44,273 nt of DNA from Actinomyces culturomici (GTDB taxonomy: Bacteria > Actinomycetota > Actinomycetes > Actinomycetales > Actinomycetaceae): positions 151,267-195,539 of the forward strand of contig NZ_LS991318.1 in the NCBI RefSeq assembly GCF_900499005.1, written 5' to 3'. The notes beneath the pieces were generated by a model. It worked only from the letters and a program-made list of their open reading frames with translations. It did not search any database and was not told where the DNA came from. Both the position numbers and the translations under genes were made by a program. Every line of letters starts with the position of its first letter. The first letter of the stretch is position 1. This document shows positions 10,311-18,523 of the stretch, in pieces.

Positions 10311-11500
10311 GGCGCGGCCGTCTTTCGCTGAGCGCCCTCCCGCTGAAGAGCGCGAGGGCGCACCCGCTGCGGACGATGATCCTCGTGGTACTCGTGTTCG
10401 CGCAGGCCGCCTGCGCTCTGACGGGTCTGCTCCTCGTGCAGTCGACGAGGGCGGAGCTCTCCCTCGCTCGAGACAGATTGGGCGCGGACGTCGTCGTCTA
10501 CCCCTCGGCGGGTTTCCTGCAGCTCGACAAGTCCTGCGTCCAGATGGTCGGCAGCCCCGTCCTTTTCCACAAGGAGCGCTCGAGTCTGTCGCGTCTGAGT
10601 TCCAACGAGGACATCGATCGCATCGCCTATCAGCTCTACCTGTCGGACACGAGCGGTGGGGGAGAACCCGTCTGGATCATCGGTTTTGATCCGCTCTCCG
10701 ACTTCGTCGTCGCGCCTTGGCTGCGCGAGGGGGCCGATCACACGGTGCCGGAGGGGACCGTCGCGGTGGGCGCCGATGCTGCGGTGTCGGAGGCGGGAGC
10801 TGTGACCCTCTTCGGCGAGGAGTGGCCGGTCGACTCTCATCTCGAGAGGACCGGCACCGAGTTGGACAAGGCGGTGTTCGTGCCGATTGACTCCCTCGAG
10901 CGGGTGATCTCGGCCGCGGTCGCGGCGGGTGACGAGTCCTTCGCCTCTGTCGACCCGCATGCGGACTACTCGGTCGCGCTTCTGCGACTCAAGGAGCGCT
11001 CGGACGCGGAGTCGGTGACGAACTGGATCAACCTCTACGTCCGACGCGTGACGGCCGTCCATTCGGAGGAGGCGCTCGCCGGAACCGCCTCGTCGATGTC
11101 CGCGCATTCGTCGATTCTCGCCGGGGCCGCGGCACTGACGTGGCTGATCCTGCTCGGGGCGCTCGTCGTCGCCCAGTCGGCCCTGTTCAACGAGAGGCGC
11201 CGCGAGGCGAACGTATGGAGGATCCTCGGGGCCTCGAGGGTCCTCGTCGAGCGCGTCCTGTTGTGGGAGACGCTCCTGGTCCACGCCTCGGGGGCTCTGC
11301 TCGGGGCGCTCGTGGCGGCAGGGATGGCGGCCCTCATCGGCGTCGCGCCCATGAAGGGCGAACTCGTCGCTCCGGGCAACCTTGCCGCGCTCGCCGCAGC
11401 GGCGATCGCGATGAGCCTTCTCGTCGCCTGGCTCGGAGCGAAGGTCGCTCTTCCGAGGCTGTTGCGCGCCGCGGACGACTCGATGCTGCTGACGACATAG
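10307..11500 (+). CDS. FtsX/MacB-like ABC permease, module 1 first copy
   Basis: 397 residues with the MacB/FtsX layout: one N-terminal membrane helix (about 22-44), a large extracellular domain, and three C-terminal helices from about residue 270. Near the start of the extracellular domain lies LGADVVVYP, the signature seen in all four FtsX-like permeases of this window. ATG 10307 overlaps the upstream stop and is preceded by GGGAGG. Such permeases usually work with a cytoplasmic ATPase to move or release substrates at the outer face rather than as classic importers. Pairs with the next gene and with the ATPase at 12726. Substrate unknown; the iron box upstream suggests iron. Confidence 0.82.
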   Translation: MRRGRLSLSALPLKSARAHPLRTMILVVLVFAQAACALTGLLLVQSTRAELSLARDRLGADVVVYPSAGFLQLDKSCVQMVGSPVLFHKERSSLSRLSSNEDIDRIAYQLYLSDTSGGGEPVWIIGFDPLSDFVVAPWLREGADHTVPEGTVAVGADAAVSEAGAVTLFGEEWPVDSHLERTGTELDKAVFVPIDSLERVISAAVAAGDESFASVDPHADYSVALLRLKERSDAESVTNWINLYVRRVTAVHSEEALAGTASSMSAHSSILAGAAALTWLILLGALVVAQSALFNERRREANVWRILGASRVLVERVLLWETLLVHASGALLGALVAAGMAALIGVAPMKGELVAPGNLAALAAAAIAMSLLVAWLGAKVALPRLLRAADDSMLLTT

Positions 11501-11515
11501 GAAAGAGACGGGACC

Positions 11516-12724
11516 ATGCTTTCGATGAGGGCGCTGCCCCTTCGCAATCTGCGCGCGTGTCCGATGCGCACCTTCGCGCTGTTCGTCTTCGCGGCGCTCA
11601 TGGCCTCGGCCGTCTTCGGGGGAACCGTCCTCGTGCAGGGGATCCGCGGAGGCCTGGCGACGGTGGAGGCGCGTCTCGGAGCCGATGTGCTCGTCACGCC
11701 GAGCGATGCCGGTGGGGACTTCGACGCCCGGACCTTCCTCCTCGAGGCCGAGCCGGGATATTTCTACATGGATGCGGGGGTCGTTGCGCGGGTCCGGGAG
11801 GTCGCCGGCGTGGAGAAGGCGTCCCCCCAGATCTTTCTCGCATCCGCGAGGGCGAGCTGCTGCTCGGGGAGGTATCAGGTCATCGCCTTCGATCCGGACA
11901 CGGACTTCGCCATTCAACCGTGGATCGCCGACACGACGGGCAGCGTGGAGATCGGCGAGATGGACGTTCTCGTGGGAGCGAACGTCGCCGTACCGGTTGA
12001 CGGATCCTTCAAGATCTACGGTCGGACTCTCAGAGTCGTCGGTCAGTTCGATCCGACGGGCTCGACCCTCGACAATGCCGTGTACGCGAACTTCGACACG
12101 GGGAGGAGCCTCATGGCGGCCTCGTTGGAGAAGGGGCTGAACAAGTATCGGGACGCCGATCCGGGGAGCGTCGTGTCGTCGGTCCTCGTCCGCGTCGCCG
12201 ACGGCGAGAATGCGGAGGCGGTCGCCCAGCGGATCCGTGAGAGCGTGGACGGGGTCTCCGTTTCGACGGCGAAGAGCATGGTCTCAGGGATCTCGGAGAC
12301 GCTCGTGCGGACGTCGCGCGCGGTCGCGCTGCTCGTGGGGGTCGTATGGGCGGTCGGATCGGGGATGAGCGTCCTCGTGTTCACGATGATGATTCATGAA
12401 CGGGCTCGTGAGTTCGCCCTCCTCAGGGCGATGGGAATGAGTCGTTCACGGCTCAGGCTCCTCGTCCTCGCAGAGTCCGCGTCTGTCGATCTGACCGGTG
12501 CGCTCGCGGGCGTCGTCGTGTCGGGGGTTCTGCTCTCGGCCTTCCGGGTGCTGGTCGGTCAACTGCTCGGCATCGGGTTCCTCATGCCAGGGCCGTTGGA
12601 GTCGGCGCTCGTCGCCCTCGCCGCGCTCCTCGTCGCCCTGGCCGCAGCGGGGGTCGCGGGGTGGATCTCGATTCGTCGTATCGGCGCGATGGACGCGGGT
12701 CTCGTCCTCAGGGAAGGGGAATGA
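11516..12724 (+). CDS. FtsX/MacB-like ABC permease, module 1 second copy
   Basis: 402 residues, same layout as its upstream partner: N-terminal helix after a charged LRNLRACPMRT segment, extracellular domain with LGADVLVTP, three helices from about residue 260 with the cytosolic coupling sequence EFALLRAMGMSRSRL. A CC pair (SARASCCSGRY) sits in the extracellular domain, followed by IAFDPDTDF; the first permease has a comparable IIGFDPLSDF, so the two domains are related. The exposed cysteines could bind metal or exchange disulphides. Starts 15 bases after the previous gene with GGAAAGAG as ribosome site, and ends overlapping the start region of the ATPase gene. Confidence 0.84.
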   Translation: MLSMRALPLRNLRACPMRTFALFVFAALMASAVFGGTVLVQGIRGGLATVEARLGADVLVTPSDAGGDFDARTFLLEAEPGYFYMDAGVVARVREVAGVEKASPQIFLASARASCCSGRYQVIAFDPDTDFAIQPWIADTTGSVEIGEMDVLVGANVAVPVDGSFKIYGRTLRVVGQFDPTGSTLDNAVYANFDTGRSLMAASLEKGLNKYRDADPGSVVSSVLVRVADGENAEAVAQRIRESVDGVSVSTAKSMVSGISETLVRTSRAVALLVGVVWAVGSGMSVLVFTMMIHERAREFALLRAMGMSRSRLRLLVLAESASVDLTGALAGVVVSGVLLSAFRVLVGQLLGIGFLMPGPLESALVALAALLVALAAAGVAGWISIRRIGAMDAGLVLREGE

Positions 12725-12725
12725 C

Positions 12726-13445
12726 ATGACTCTTGAAACGAAGGGCGTGAGGAAGGACTTCCCGCGTGCGCGGGGAGGAGCGATGTTTACGGCGGTCGAG
12801 CCCGTGGATCTTCGCCTGGTCCCCGGCGAGCTGCTGGTGATTCGCGGGCGTTCGGGAAGTGGTAAGAGCACGCTGTTGTCGATGTTGGCGGGGATCCTCG
12901 CGCCGACGGAGGGAGTCGTCCTGATCGACGGCGAGGATCTTTACGCCCTTCCGGATGCCGAGGCCGCATCGCTGCGCAACGAGAGGATCGGCGTGATCCC
13001 TCAGGGGCATACCGCGCTGCGCAGCCTATCGGTGGTGGAGAACGTTCTCCTCCCGTCAATCATCCGGTCACGAGTCGAGGGAGAGGGAATCCGTGAGCGG
13101 GCGGAGGCGCTGCTGGAGGGCGTTGATCTGGTGGCTCTGGCCGATGCTCGTCCCAATGAGCTTTCGGGAGGGGAACTGCGTCGGATGGCGGTGGCGCGAG
13201 CGCTAGTGATGCGACCGGAGACGGTTCTCGCCGACGAACCGACTGCGGGGCTGGATGCGGGGAACGCCCAGGTGGTGCTGAGGATGCTCCGGCGGGCGGC
13301 GGACGAGGGCGCGGCGGTGCTCGTGGTGACGCACGAGGACGAGGCGGTCCGTTTCGCCGATCGTGTGATGACGATGGACAGTGGGGTCCTCTGCGTCGGG
13401 GCTCCCCGAGCCGAGGCGCTCCCGCCTGCGAAGATCTCAATTTGA
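12726..13445 (+). CDS. LolD/MacB-type ABC ATPase, module 1
   Basis: 239 residues with all ABC motifs: Walker A GRSGSGKST (41-49), Q-loop IPQGHTALRSLSV, signature LSGGE, Walker B TVLADEPTAGLD and switch VVTHE. It is of the type that partners FtsX/MacB permeases. ATG 12726 lies one base after the permease stop and follows GGGAAGGGG. Last gene of module 1; no terminator is visible before the next iron box, so read-through into the FTR1 gene is possible. It would power the two permeases just upstream (inference from order). Confidence 0.93.
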   Translation: MTLETKGVRKDFPRARGGAMFTAVEPVDLRLVPGELLVIRGRSGSGKSTLLSMLAGILAPTEGVVLIDGEDLYALPDAEAASLRNERIGVIPQGHTALRSLSVVENVLLPSIIRSRVEGEGIRERAEALLEGVDLVALADARPNELSGGELRRMAVARALVMRPETVLADEPTAGLDAGNAQVVLRMLRRAADEGAAVLVVTHEDEAVRFADRVMTMDSGVLCVGAPRAEALPPAKISI

Positions 13446-13475
13446 TAACTCTTTCATAGGCTATTCTGAATTTAT

Positions 13476-13494
13476 TGAGGTTAGACTAAGCTAA
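13476..13494 (+). promoter_or_regulatory. DtxR/IdeR-type iron box before FTR1
   Basis: TGAGGTTAGACTAAGCTAA agrees with TTAGGTTAGSCTAACCTAA at 16 of 19 positions, the best match in the window. It lies in an AT-rich island (13440-13495) 82 bases before the FTR1 start. The -35 and -10 could not be fixed with confidence; TTGATA at 13442 and TATTCT at 13462 are too close together. Confidence 0.75.
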
Positions 13495-13575
13495 CGTCGG
13501 CGCTTTCGGGTGAGTCAACTTCCCGTTCGCCCTTATCAACACAACACCGACGAGCGGAACTTTGGAGGAACGCGG

Positions 13576-15174
13576 GTGAGCGCATCGATATCCTCGACGA
13601 CAGCACTGACGAGGCGCCCCTGGATCCTCCTCGCCCCCTTCATCCTCGCCCTTCTCATCGGGGTCCTCGCGCCGGCCGCTGCACGAGCCGAGGGCGCTGA
13701 CTCCGGCTGGGGCGCGGTCGCGAAGGAGATGGGTGAGATCCTCGATGAGGCCGAGAAGGCCTATCTGGGCGGAGACATCGAGGCGGGCAAGGACGGGGTG
13801 AACACCGCCTACTACCGGCGCTATGAGACCCTTGGTTTCGAGAAGCAGGTCATGGCCCGCATCTCGGGGAATCGGGTTTCCACCGTCGAGATGGAGTTCT
13901 CCCTCGTCAAGAAGGCGATGAGTGATCGCGATGACGCCGCCGTCGCCCAGCACATCGCCGATCTCAAGAACTACCTGCGCGAGGACGCCAACACCCTCGA
14001 CGGTGTTCGAGCGGCCGCCGCTTCGAGCGATTACAGCCCAGGAGCCTGGGGGCGCGTCGCGAAGGAGATGGGTGAGATCCTCGATGAGGCCGAGAAGGCC
14101 TATCTGGGCGGAGACATCGAGGTGGGCAAGGACGGGGTGAACACCGCCTACTACCGGCGCTATGAGACCCTTGGTTTCGAGAAGCAGGTCATGGCCCGCA
14201 TCTCGGGGAATCGGGTTTCCACTGTCGAGATGGAGTTCTCCCTCGTCAAGAAGGCGATGAGTGATCGCGATGACGCCGCCGTCGCCCAGCACATCGCCGA
14301 TCTCAAGAACTACCTGCGCGAGGACGCCAACACCCTCGACGGCTACGTCGGCGAAGCGACTGCCCCCACGAGCCCCTGGCTGTCGGGCTTCCTCCCCTCG
14401 CTCCTCGTCATCCTCCGGGAGGGCATGGAGGCGATCCTCGTCGTCGCCGCGATCCTCGCCTATCTCGCCAAGGCCGGGCACAAGGACAAGTCGAAGGTCG
14501 TATGGATTGGAGTCGCCCTCGCCCTCGTCGCCTCCGCGGTCCTCGCCGTCCTCTTCTCTGCGTTCGCGAATCTCGCGGGCGCCAATCAGGAACTCCTCGA
14601 AGGGGTCGCCGCCCTCTTCGCGGTCGCCATGCTCATCTGGGTCTCGAACTGGATGGTCTCCAAGTCCTCCAACGAAGCCTGGGACCGCTACATCAAGGAT
14701 CAGACGGACGCCTCTCTCAACCACGGCTCCCTCCTCGGCCTGGCCGCCATCGCATTCCTCGCGGTCCTTCGTGAGGGGGCAGAGACGATCCTTTTCTACG
14801 TGCCGGTCATCTCCCATGCGGGCGCGGCTGTCGGATACGTGTGGATCGGCATGGGCGTCGGCCTCGCCATCCTCGCCGTGGTCTACTTCCTCATCCAATT
14901 CGCCGCCCTGAGGATTCCACTGCGCCCCTTCTTCGCGGTCACATCGCTCCTGTTGGCGGTCATGGCCGTCACCTTCACCGGATCGGGCATCAAGGAGCTC
15001 CAGGAGGCAGACGTCCTGCCCCTGACGCCCCTCAGCGGCCTCCCGACCATCGACCTCTTGGGGATCTACCCCCGAGTGGAGAACCTCTCCGCACAGGCAG
15101 TGGTTCTCATCATCATCGTCGGCCTGTACCTCTGGGGGAGGCGCCGCATGCGCCGCGCGCTCCCCGAGAAGTGA
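13576..15174 (+). CDS. FTR1-family iron permease with duplicated N-terminal domain
   Basis: 532 residues. Signal peptide (about 1-37, ending ARA), then two nearly identical ~96-residue extracellular helical domains, then seven membrane helices. The two iron-pathway motifs are present: REGME at 281-285 and REGAE at 399-403. FTR1/FetM proteins move iron across the membrane together with the P19/FetP protein encoded next. The extracellular domain (EKAYLGGDIE, KDGVNTAYYRRYE, GFEKQVMARISGNR) is the usual N-terminal part of bacterial FTR1, here present twice. GTG 13576 follows GGAGGA at six bases and gives a clean signal peptide; the earlier GTG at 13510 does not. First gene of module 2, under the best iron box. 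Confidence 0.93.
   Translation: MSASISSTTALTRRPWILLAPFILALLIGVLAPAAARAEGADSGWGAVAKEMGEILDEAEKAYLGGDIEAGKDGVNTAYYRRYETLGFEKQVMARISGNRVSTVEMEFSLVKKAMSDRDDAAVAQHIADLKNYLREDANTLDGVRAAAASSDYSPGAWGRVAKEMGEILDEAEKAYLGGDIEVGKDGVNTAYYRRYETLGFEKQVMARISGNRVSTVEMEFSLVKKAMSDRDDAAVAQHIADLKNYLREDANTLDGYVGEATAPTSPWLSGFLPSLLVILREGMEAILVVAAILAYLAKAGHKDKSKVVWIGVALALVASAVLAVLFSAFANLAGANQELLEGVAALFAVAMLIWVSNWMVSKSSNEAWDRYIKDQTDASLNHGSLLGLAAIAFLAVLREGAETILFYVPVISHAGAAVGYVWIGMGVGLAILAVVYFLIQFAALRIPLRPFFAVTSLLLAVMAVTFTGSGIKELQEADVLPLTPLSGLPTIDLLGIYPRVENLSAQAVVLIIIVGLYLWGRRRMRRALPEK
13717..14342 (+). repeat. Near-identical 287-bp tandem duplication inside the FTR1 gene
   Basis: Bases 13717-14003 and 14056-14342 differ at only two positions (GCG/GTG giving Ala/Val, and ACC/ACT, silent). 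The period is 339 bases (113 codons), so the frame is kept; the 52-base spacer is not repeated. Confidence 0.93.
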
Positions 15175-15215
15175 CGAACCGTCGAACCATCCCACACCGA
15201 CATGGAGTTTGATTC

Positions 15216-15842
15216 ATGAAGCGCTCACTCAGCACCATCGGCGCGGCCGTCGCGGCCGTCGCCCTGATGACCGGCCTCTCGGCATGCTCCTCCCAGAGCG
15301 GACAGACCGCGAAGCCCGCAGAAATGGCCGCTCAGTCCAGCGAAGCCGCCGCGCCCGGCGAGGGCGCCGGTTTCGACGAATTCCCCCTCGGCGACGACGT
15401 CTTCTCCGGCCCCCTGAAGATCTCCGGAGTCTACTTCCAGCCGGTCGACATGGAGCCCCAGGTCCAGACCCCCGCCAAGGACTCCTCGATGCACATCGAG
15501 GCCGACATCTCCGCCGTCGAAGGCAACGAGCTCGGCTACGGCGTCGGCGACTTCATCCCGGGCCTCAAGGTCGACTACAAGATTCTCGGCGCCGACGGTA
15601 ACGCCGTACTCGAGGGGACCTTCATGCCGATGAACGCCTCCGACGGCCCGCACTACGGCCTCAACCTCCCGAAGCTCGACGCCGGCACCTACACGGTTCA
15701 GTTCATCGTCCATTCCCCTGAGGAGAACGGCTGGCTCCTCCACACCGACGAGACCACGGGCGTCAAGGGGCGGTTCTGGACCGAGCCGATCGTCGCGGAG
15801 TTCAAGGATTGGAAGTGGGATCCCTCCGCTGTCGAATGGTGA
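15216..15842 (+). CDS. P19/FetP-type iron-transport lipoprotein
   Basis: 208 residues. Lipoprotein signal with lipobox LSAC (Cys24), an Ala/Ser-rich linker, then a P19/Tp34-like immunoglobulin-fold domain: GPLKISGVYFQPVDMEP, SSMHIEADI, GYGVGDFIPGL, FMPMNASDGPHYG, FIVHSPEENGW. The Met/His residues of MHIEAD, GPHYG and VHSP fit the copper- and iron-binding site known for P19 of Campylobacter and FetP of E. coli. In those systems the protein delivers iron to the FTR1 permease, the gene just upstream here. In this Gram-positive it is lipid-anchored rather than periplasmic. ATG 15216 is preceded by GGAG. The 3' end is followed by a perfect hairpin. Confidence 0.93.
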   Translation: MKRSLSTIGAAVAAVALMTGLSACSSQSGQTAKPAEMAAQSSEAAAPGEGAGFDEFPLGDDVFSGPLKISGVYFQPVDMEPQVQTPAKDSSMHIEADISAVEGNELGYGVGDFIPGLKVDYKILGADGNAVLEGTFMPMNASDGPHYGLNLPKLDAGTYTVQFIVHSPEENGWLLHTDETTGVKGRFWTEPIVAEFKDWKWDPSAVEW

Positions 15843-15848
15843 CCCTGT

Positions 15849-15883
15849 GACGACGGGCCGGAGGCGCACTCCGGCCCGTCGTC
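15849..15883 (+). terminator. 15-bp perfect hairpin inside the iron operon
   Basis: Bases 15849-15863 pair perfectly with 15869-15883 around a five-base loop (GCGCA), six bases after the P19 stop. As the next gene continues on the same strand, it may act as a partial terminator or as a 3' stabiliser that raises FTR1-P19 expression over the downstream genes. Confidence 0.6.
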
Positions 15884-15941
15884 GTGCCCTCGTGATGACG
15901 CCGGCGCCTCCGCGCCGCGATGACGAGAATGAGGATGAACG

Positions 15942-17204
15942 ATGATCGAACAGATGAGCCAGGCGAGCCTCGCGCTGCTCCTCGCCGCCCTCGCCGCGGG
16001 AGCGGCCATTGGCGCGTTGCCGGCGTGCGAACGCGGCAGATCCGGCAGAGCCGCTCGGAGATGGGCGATCGGCATCGGCATCGGCGCCGGGCTCTTCTCC
16101 GCCTTCGTCCTCACCCTCGTCAACACCCTCGCGCCGCGCGCGGTCAATCGTCAAACGGTCGCCTTGTGGACGCTTCCCATCGCCGTCCTTCTCGCGATCG
16201 CTTTCGTCTCGCTCTTGGCCGTTCGGGCGAGACGCCCGCCGACCGCGCGCCTCGATTCCGCCATTCTCCTCGCGATGAGCGCCTATCTGGCGCTCATCGT
16301 CTTCCGCGCCGCGCCCACGGCGATGGCTCAGGTGGTCATGATGTTCCCCCGGGGAATCGAGGTCTTCGCGACGAGTACGATGCTCGCTCTCGTCGGCTAC
16401 GTTCTCGGTTGGCTCCTCCCCTTCGTCCTCGGCGCCCTCTCTTGGAAGATCGTCTCCCTCGGTCGACGCAGGATCTGGCCGACCGCCCTCGTTGTGACCG
16501 TCCTCGCCCTTACTCACATCATGCTCGTCGTGCGCATCCTTCAGGCGCAAAGGGTTATTTCGATGTCGAACGAGGCTTTCACCGTGCTCTCCTGGCTCAT
16601 CAACCACGAGTCCGTCTTCCCGATCGGCGCGATGTGCGTTCTCCTCCTCGTCGCCGCCCTCGTCGTCCGCGAAGGACGATCCTTGCCCCGAGAGGGCTCC
16701 AACCCCGCCGAGGGGCGCCTCTACCGCGCCCGCGCACGCGTCTGGAAGACGATGGCCGGGGCGGCGGCGGGCGGCTACCTGTGCGGCGCGCTGCTGATCA
16801 CCCTCGGCGTCGTCGTCGGCTCCGCCGAGGTCGAACTCTCCGAACCGGAGTCCTACTCCGTCGTCGAGGAGCGCGCGGTCATCAACATCGCGGACATCTC
16901 CGACGGCCATCTCCACCGCTACGCGTACACGACGTCTTCGGGGGTCGAAGTCCGCTTCATCGTCATTCAGAAGGCAGGCGCCTCGTTCGGCGTCGGCCTC
17001 GATGCCTGTGAGATCTGTGGGCCGACCGGCTACTACGAGAAGGACGGGAAGATCATCTGCAAGCTCTGCGAAGTCGCAATGAACATCGCAACGATCGGAT
17101 TCAAGGGCGGCTGCAATCCCATCCCGATCGAGTACGAGGTTTCCAACGGGACGCTGACGGTCCCGCTGTCGGTCCTCGAGGCGAATGCGAGCGTCTTCGC
17201 ATGA
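15942..17204 (+). CDS. DUF2318-type Cys-rich membrane protein
   Basis: 420 residues: about seven to eight membrane helices through residue ~290, then an extracellular domain with CEICGPTGYY, CKLCEVAMN and GGCNPIPIEY. The four CxxC cysteines plus the GGCNP cysteine are the DUF2318 pattern, thought to hold a metal or Fe-S centre. A homologue is part of the Campylobacter P19 locus and of Fls systems (family knowledge), where it is proposed to pass electrons or iron. ATG 15942 follows a GAGGATGA ribosome site. Sits between P19 and the permease pair, the same order as in those systems. Confidence 0.88.
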   Translation: MIEQMSQASLALLLAALAAGAAIGALPACERGRSGRAARRWAIGIGIGAGLFSAFVLTLVNTLAPRAVNRQTVALWTLPIAVLLAIAFVSLLAVRARRPPTARLDSAILLAMSAYLALIVFRAAPTAMAQVVMMFPRGIEVFATSTMLALVGYVLGWLLPFVLGALSWKIVSLGRRRIWPTALVVTVLALTHIMLVVRILQAQRVISMSNEAFTVLSWLINHESVFPIGAMCVLLLVAALVVREGRSLPREGSNPAEGRLYRARARVWKTMAGAAAGGYLCGALLITLGVVVGSAEVELSEPESYSVVEERAVINIADISDGHLHRYAYTTSSGVEVRFIVIQKAGASFGVGLDACEICGPTGYYEKDGKIICKLCEVAMNIATIGFKGGCNPIPIEYEVSNGTLTVPLSVLEANASVFA

Positions 17205-17246
17205 GCCTTCTCATCTCCGACCCCACGAGGGAGAGGATCTGATCGC

Positions 17247-18518
17247 ATGTTCCTGAGAATGCTGGCGGGGGCTCTGGCGCGCAGGGGCGACCGACACCTC
17301 CTCATCGCTGTGACGGTCGCCCTCGGCGCCGCCGTGGCCACGTCGATGCTCTCGGTGATGTTCGACGTCGGGGACAAGGTCAATCAGGAATTGAAGTCCT
17401 ACGGCGCGAACATCGTCGTGAGGCCCCGAGGCGCGGCGGTCCTCCAGGATCTCTACGGCGCTCAGCCCCCCTCGCAGTCCTTCCTCCGCGAGGACGAGCT
17501 CGGCCGGATCAAGACGATCTTCTGGACGTACAACATCCTCGACTTCGCCCCGCTGCTCTCCGTCGACGCCGTCGGCCCCTCGGGGGAGCCCGTCGAGGTC
17601 ACCGGAACCTGGTTCGATCACCACCTCGACCTGGAGACCGAAGAGACGCTCAATACCGGCCTCGACAAGTTGCGGGCCTGGTGGACGGTCACCGGGCAGT
17701 GGATCGGAGACGAGGACCCGGAGGGCGCGATGGTCGGTGAAGGCTACGCCGAGGCTCACGGACTTGCGATCGGCGATCCTGTGACCCTGAGCAGAGACGG
17801 GCGCTCCGTCGAGGTGACGATCCGCGGGATCTTCGAATCGGGCGACGAGGCCGATTCCGGGGTCTACACGAACCTGGCCATCGCCCAGGAGCTTCTCGGA
17901 GAGCCCGGAGCCGTCGGCTCGGTCGAGGTGTCCGCCCTGACGACCCCGGATAACGACCTGGCGCGGAAGGCGGCGAAGAACCCGGAGTCCCTGTCCGTGT
18001 CCGAGCGCGAGACCTGGTACTGCACCGCCTACGTCTCCTCCATCGCCTACCAGATCGAAGAGGTCATGACCGACTCCGTGGCCAGGCCCGTGCGGCAGGT
18101 CGCCGAGTCGGAAGGGACCATTTTGGAGAAGACTCAGCTCCTCATGCTCCTTGTCACCGTCCTCGCCCTCGTCGCCTCCGCGCTGGCCATCGCGAATCTC
18201 GTCACCGCGAACGTCATGGAGCGCTCCGGGGAGATCGGTCTGATGAAGGCGATCGGAGCGAAGAACCATTCGATCATCGCTCTGCACCTCAGCGAGATCG
18301 CTCTGGTCGGCCTCGTCGGAGGGGCCCTCGGCTACGGGGGCGGGATCGGACTCGCGCAGGTCATCGGGCAGATCGTGTTCGGCGCCTCGATCTCCTTCAC
18401 TCCGGTCGTCCTGGTGCTCGTGTCGCTCCTCGTCCTGCTCGTCGTCCTCAGTGCCTCGATCCCGGCCATCCGCTACCTTCTGCGGCTCAATGCCGCAGAA
18501 GTCCTTCACGGAAGGTGA
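17247..18518 (+). CDS. FtsX-like ABC permease, module 2 first copy
   Basis: 423 residues with MacB/FtsX layout: N-terminal helix (about 18-40), extracellular domain beginning SYGANIVVRP, and three helices from about residue 295, with the cytosolic coupling segment EIGLMKAIGAKNHSI. Homologous in placement to the first permease of Fls iron systems. A single Cys is in WYCTAYVSSI. ATG 17247 follows GAGAGGA. It is a different lineage from the module 1 permeases, closer to the next gene (SYGANLVVSP). Predicted to pair with the next permease and the ATPase at 19698. Confidence 0.88.
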   Translation: MFLRMLAGALARRGDRHLLIAVTVALGAAVATSMLSVMFDVGDKVNQELKSYGANIVVRPRGAAVLQDLYGAQPPSQSFLREDELGRIKTIFWTYNILDFAPLLSVDAVGPSGEPVEVTGTWFDHHLDLETEETLNTGLDKLRAWWTVTGQWIGDEDPEGAMVGEGYAEAHGLAIGDPVTLSRDGRSVEVTIRGIFESGDEADSGVYTNLAIAQELLGEPGAVGSVEVSALTTPDNDLARKAAKNPESLSVSERETWYCTAYVSSIAYQIEEVMTDSVARPVRQVAESEGTILEKTQLLMLLVTVLALVASALAIANLVTANVMERSGEIGLMKAIGAKNHSIIALHLSEIALVGLVGGALGYGGGIGLAQVIGQIVFGASISFTPVVLVLVSLLVLLVVLSASIPAIRYLLRLNAAEVLHGR

Positions 18519-18523
18519 GAGAG

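Noticed and set aside
13442-13467. TTGATA and TATTCT as the FTR1 promoter
   Set aside because: The spacer is only 14 bases, too short for a standard sigma-70-type promoter.
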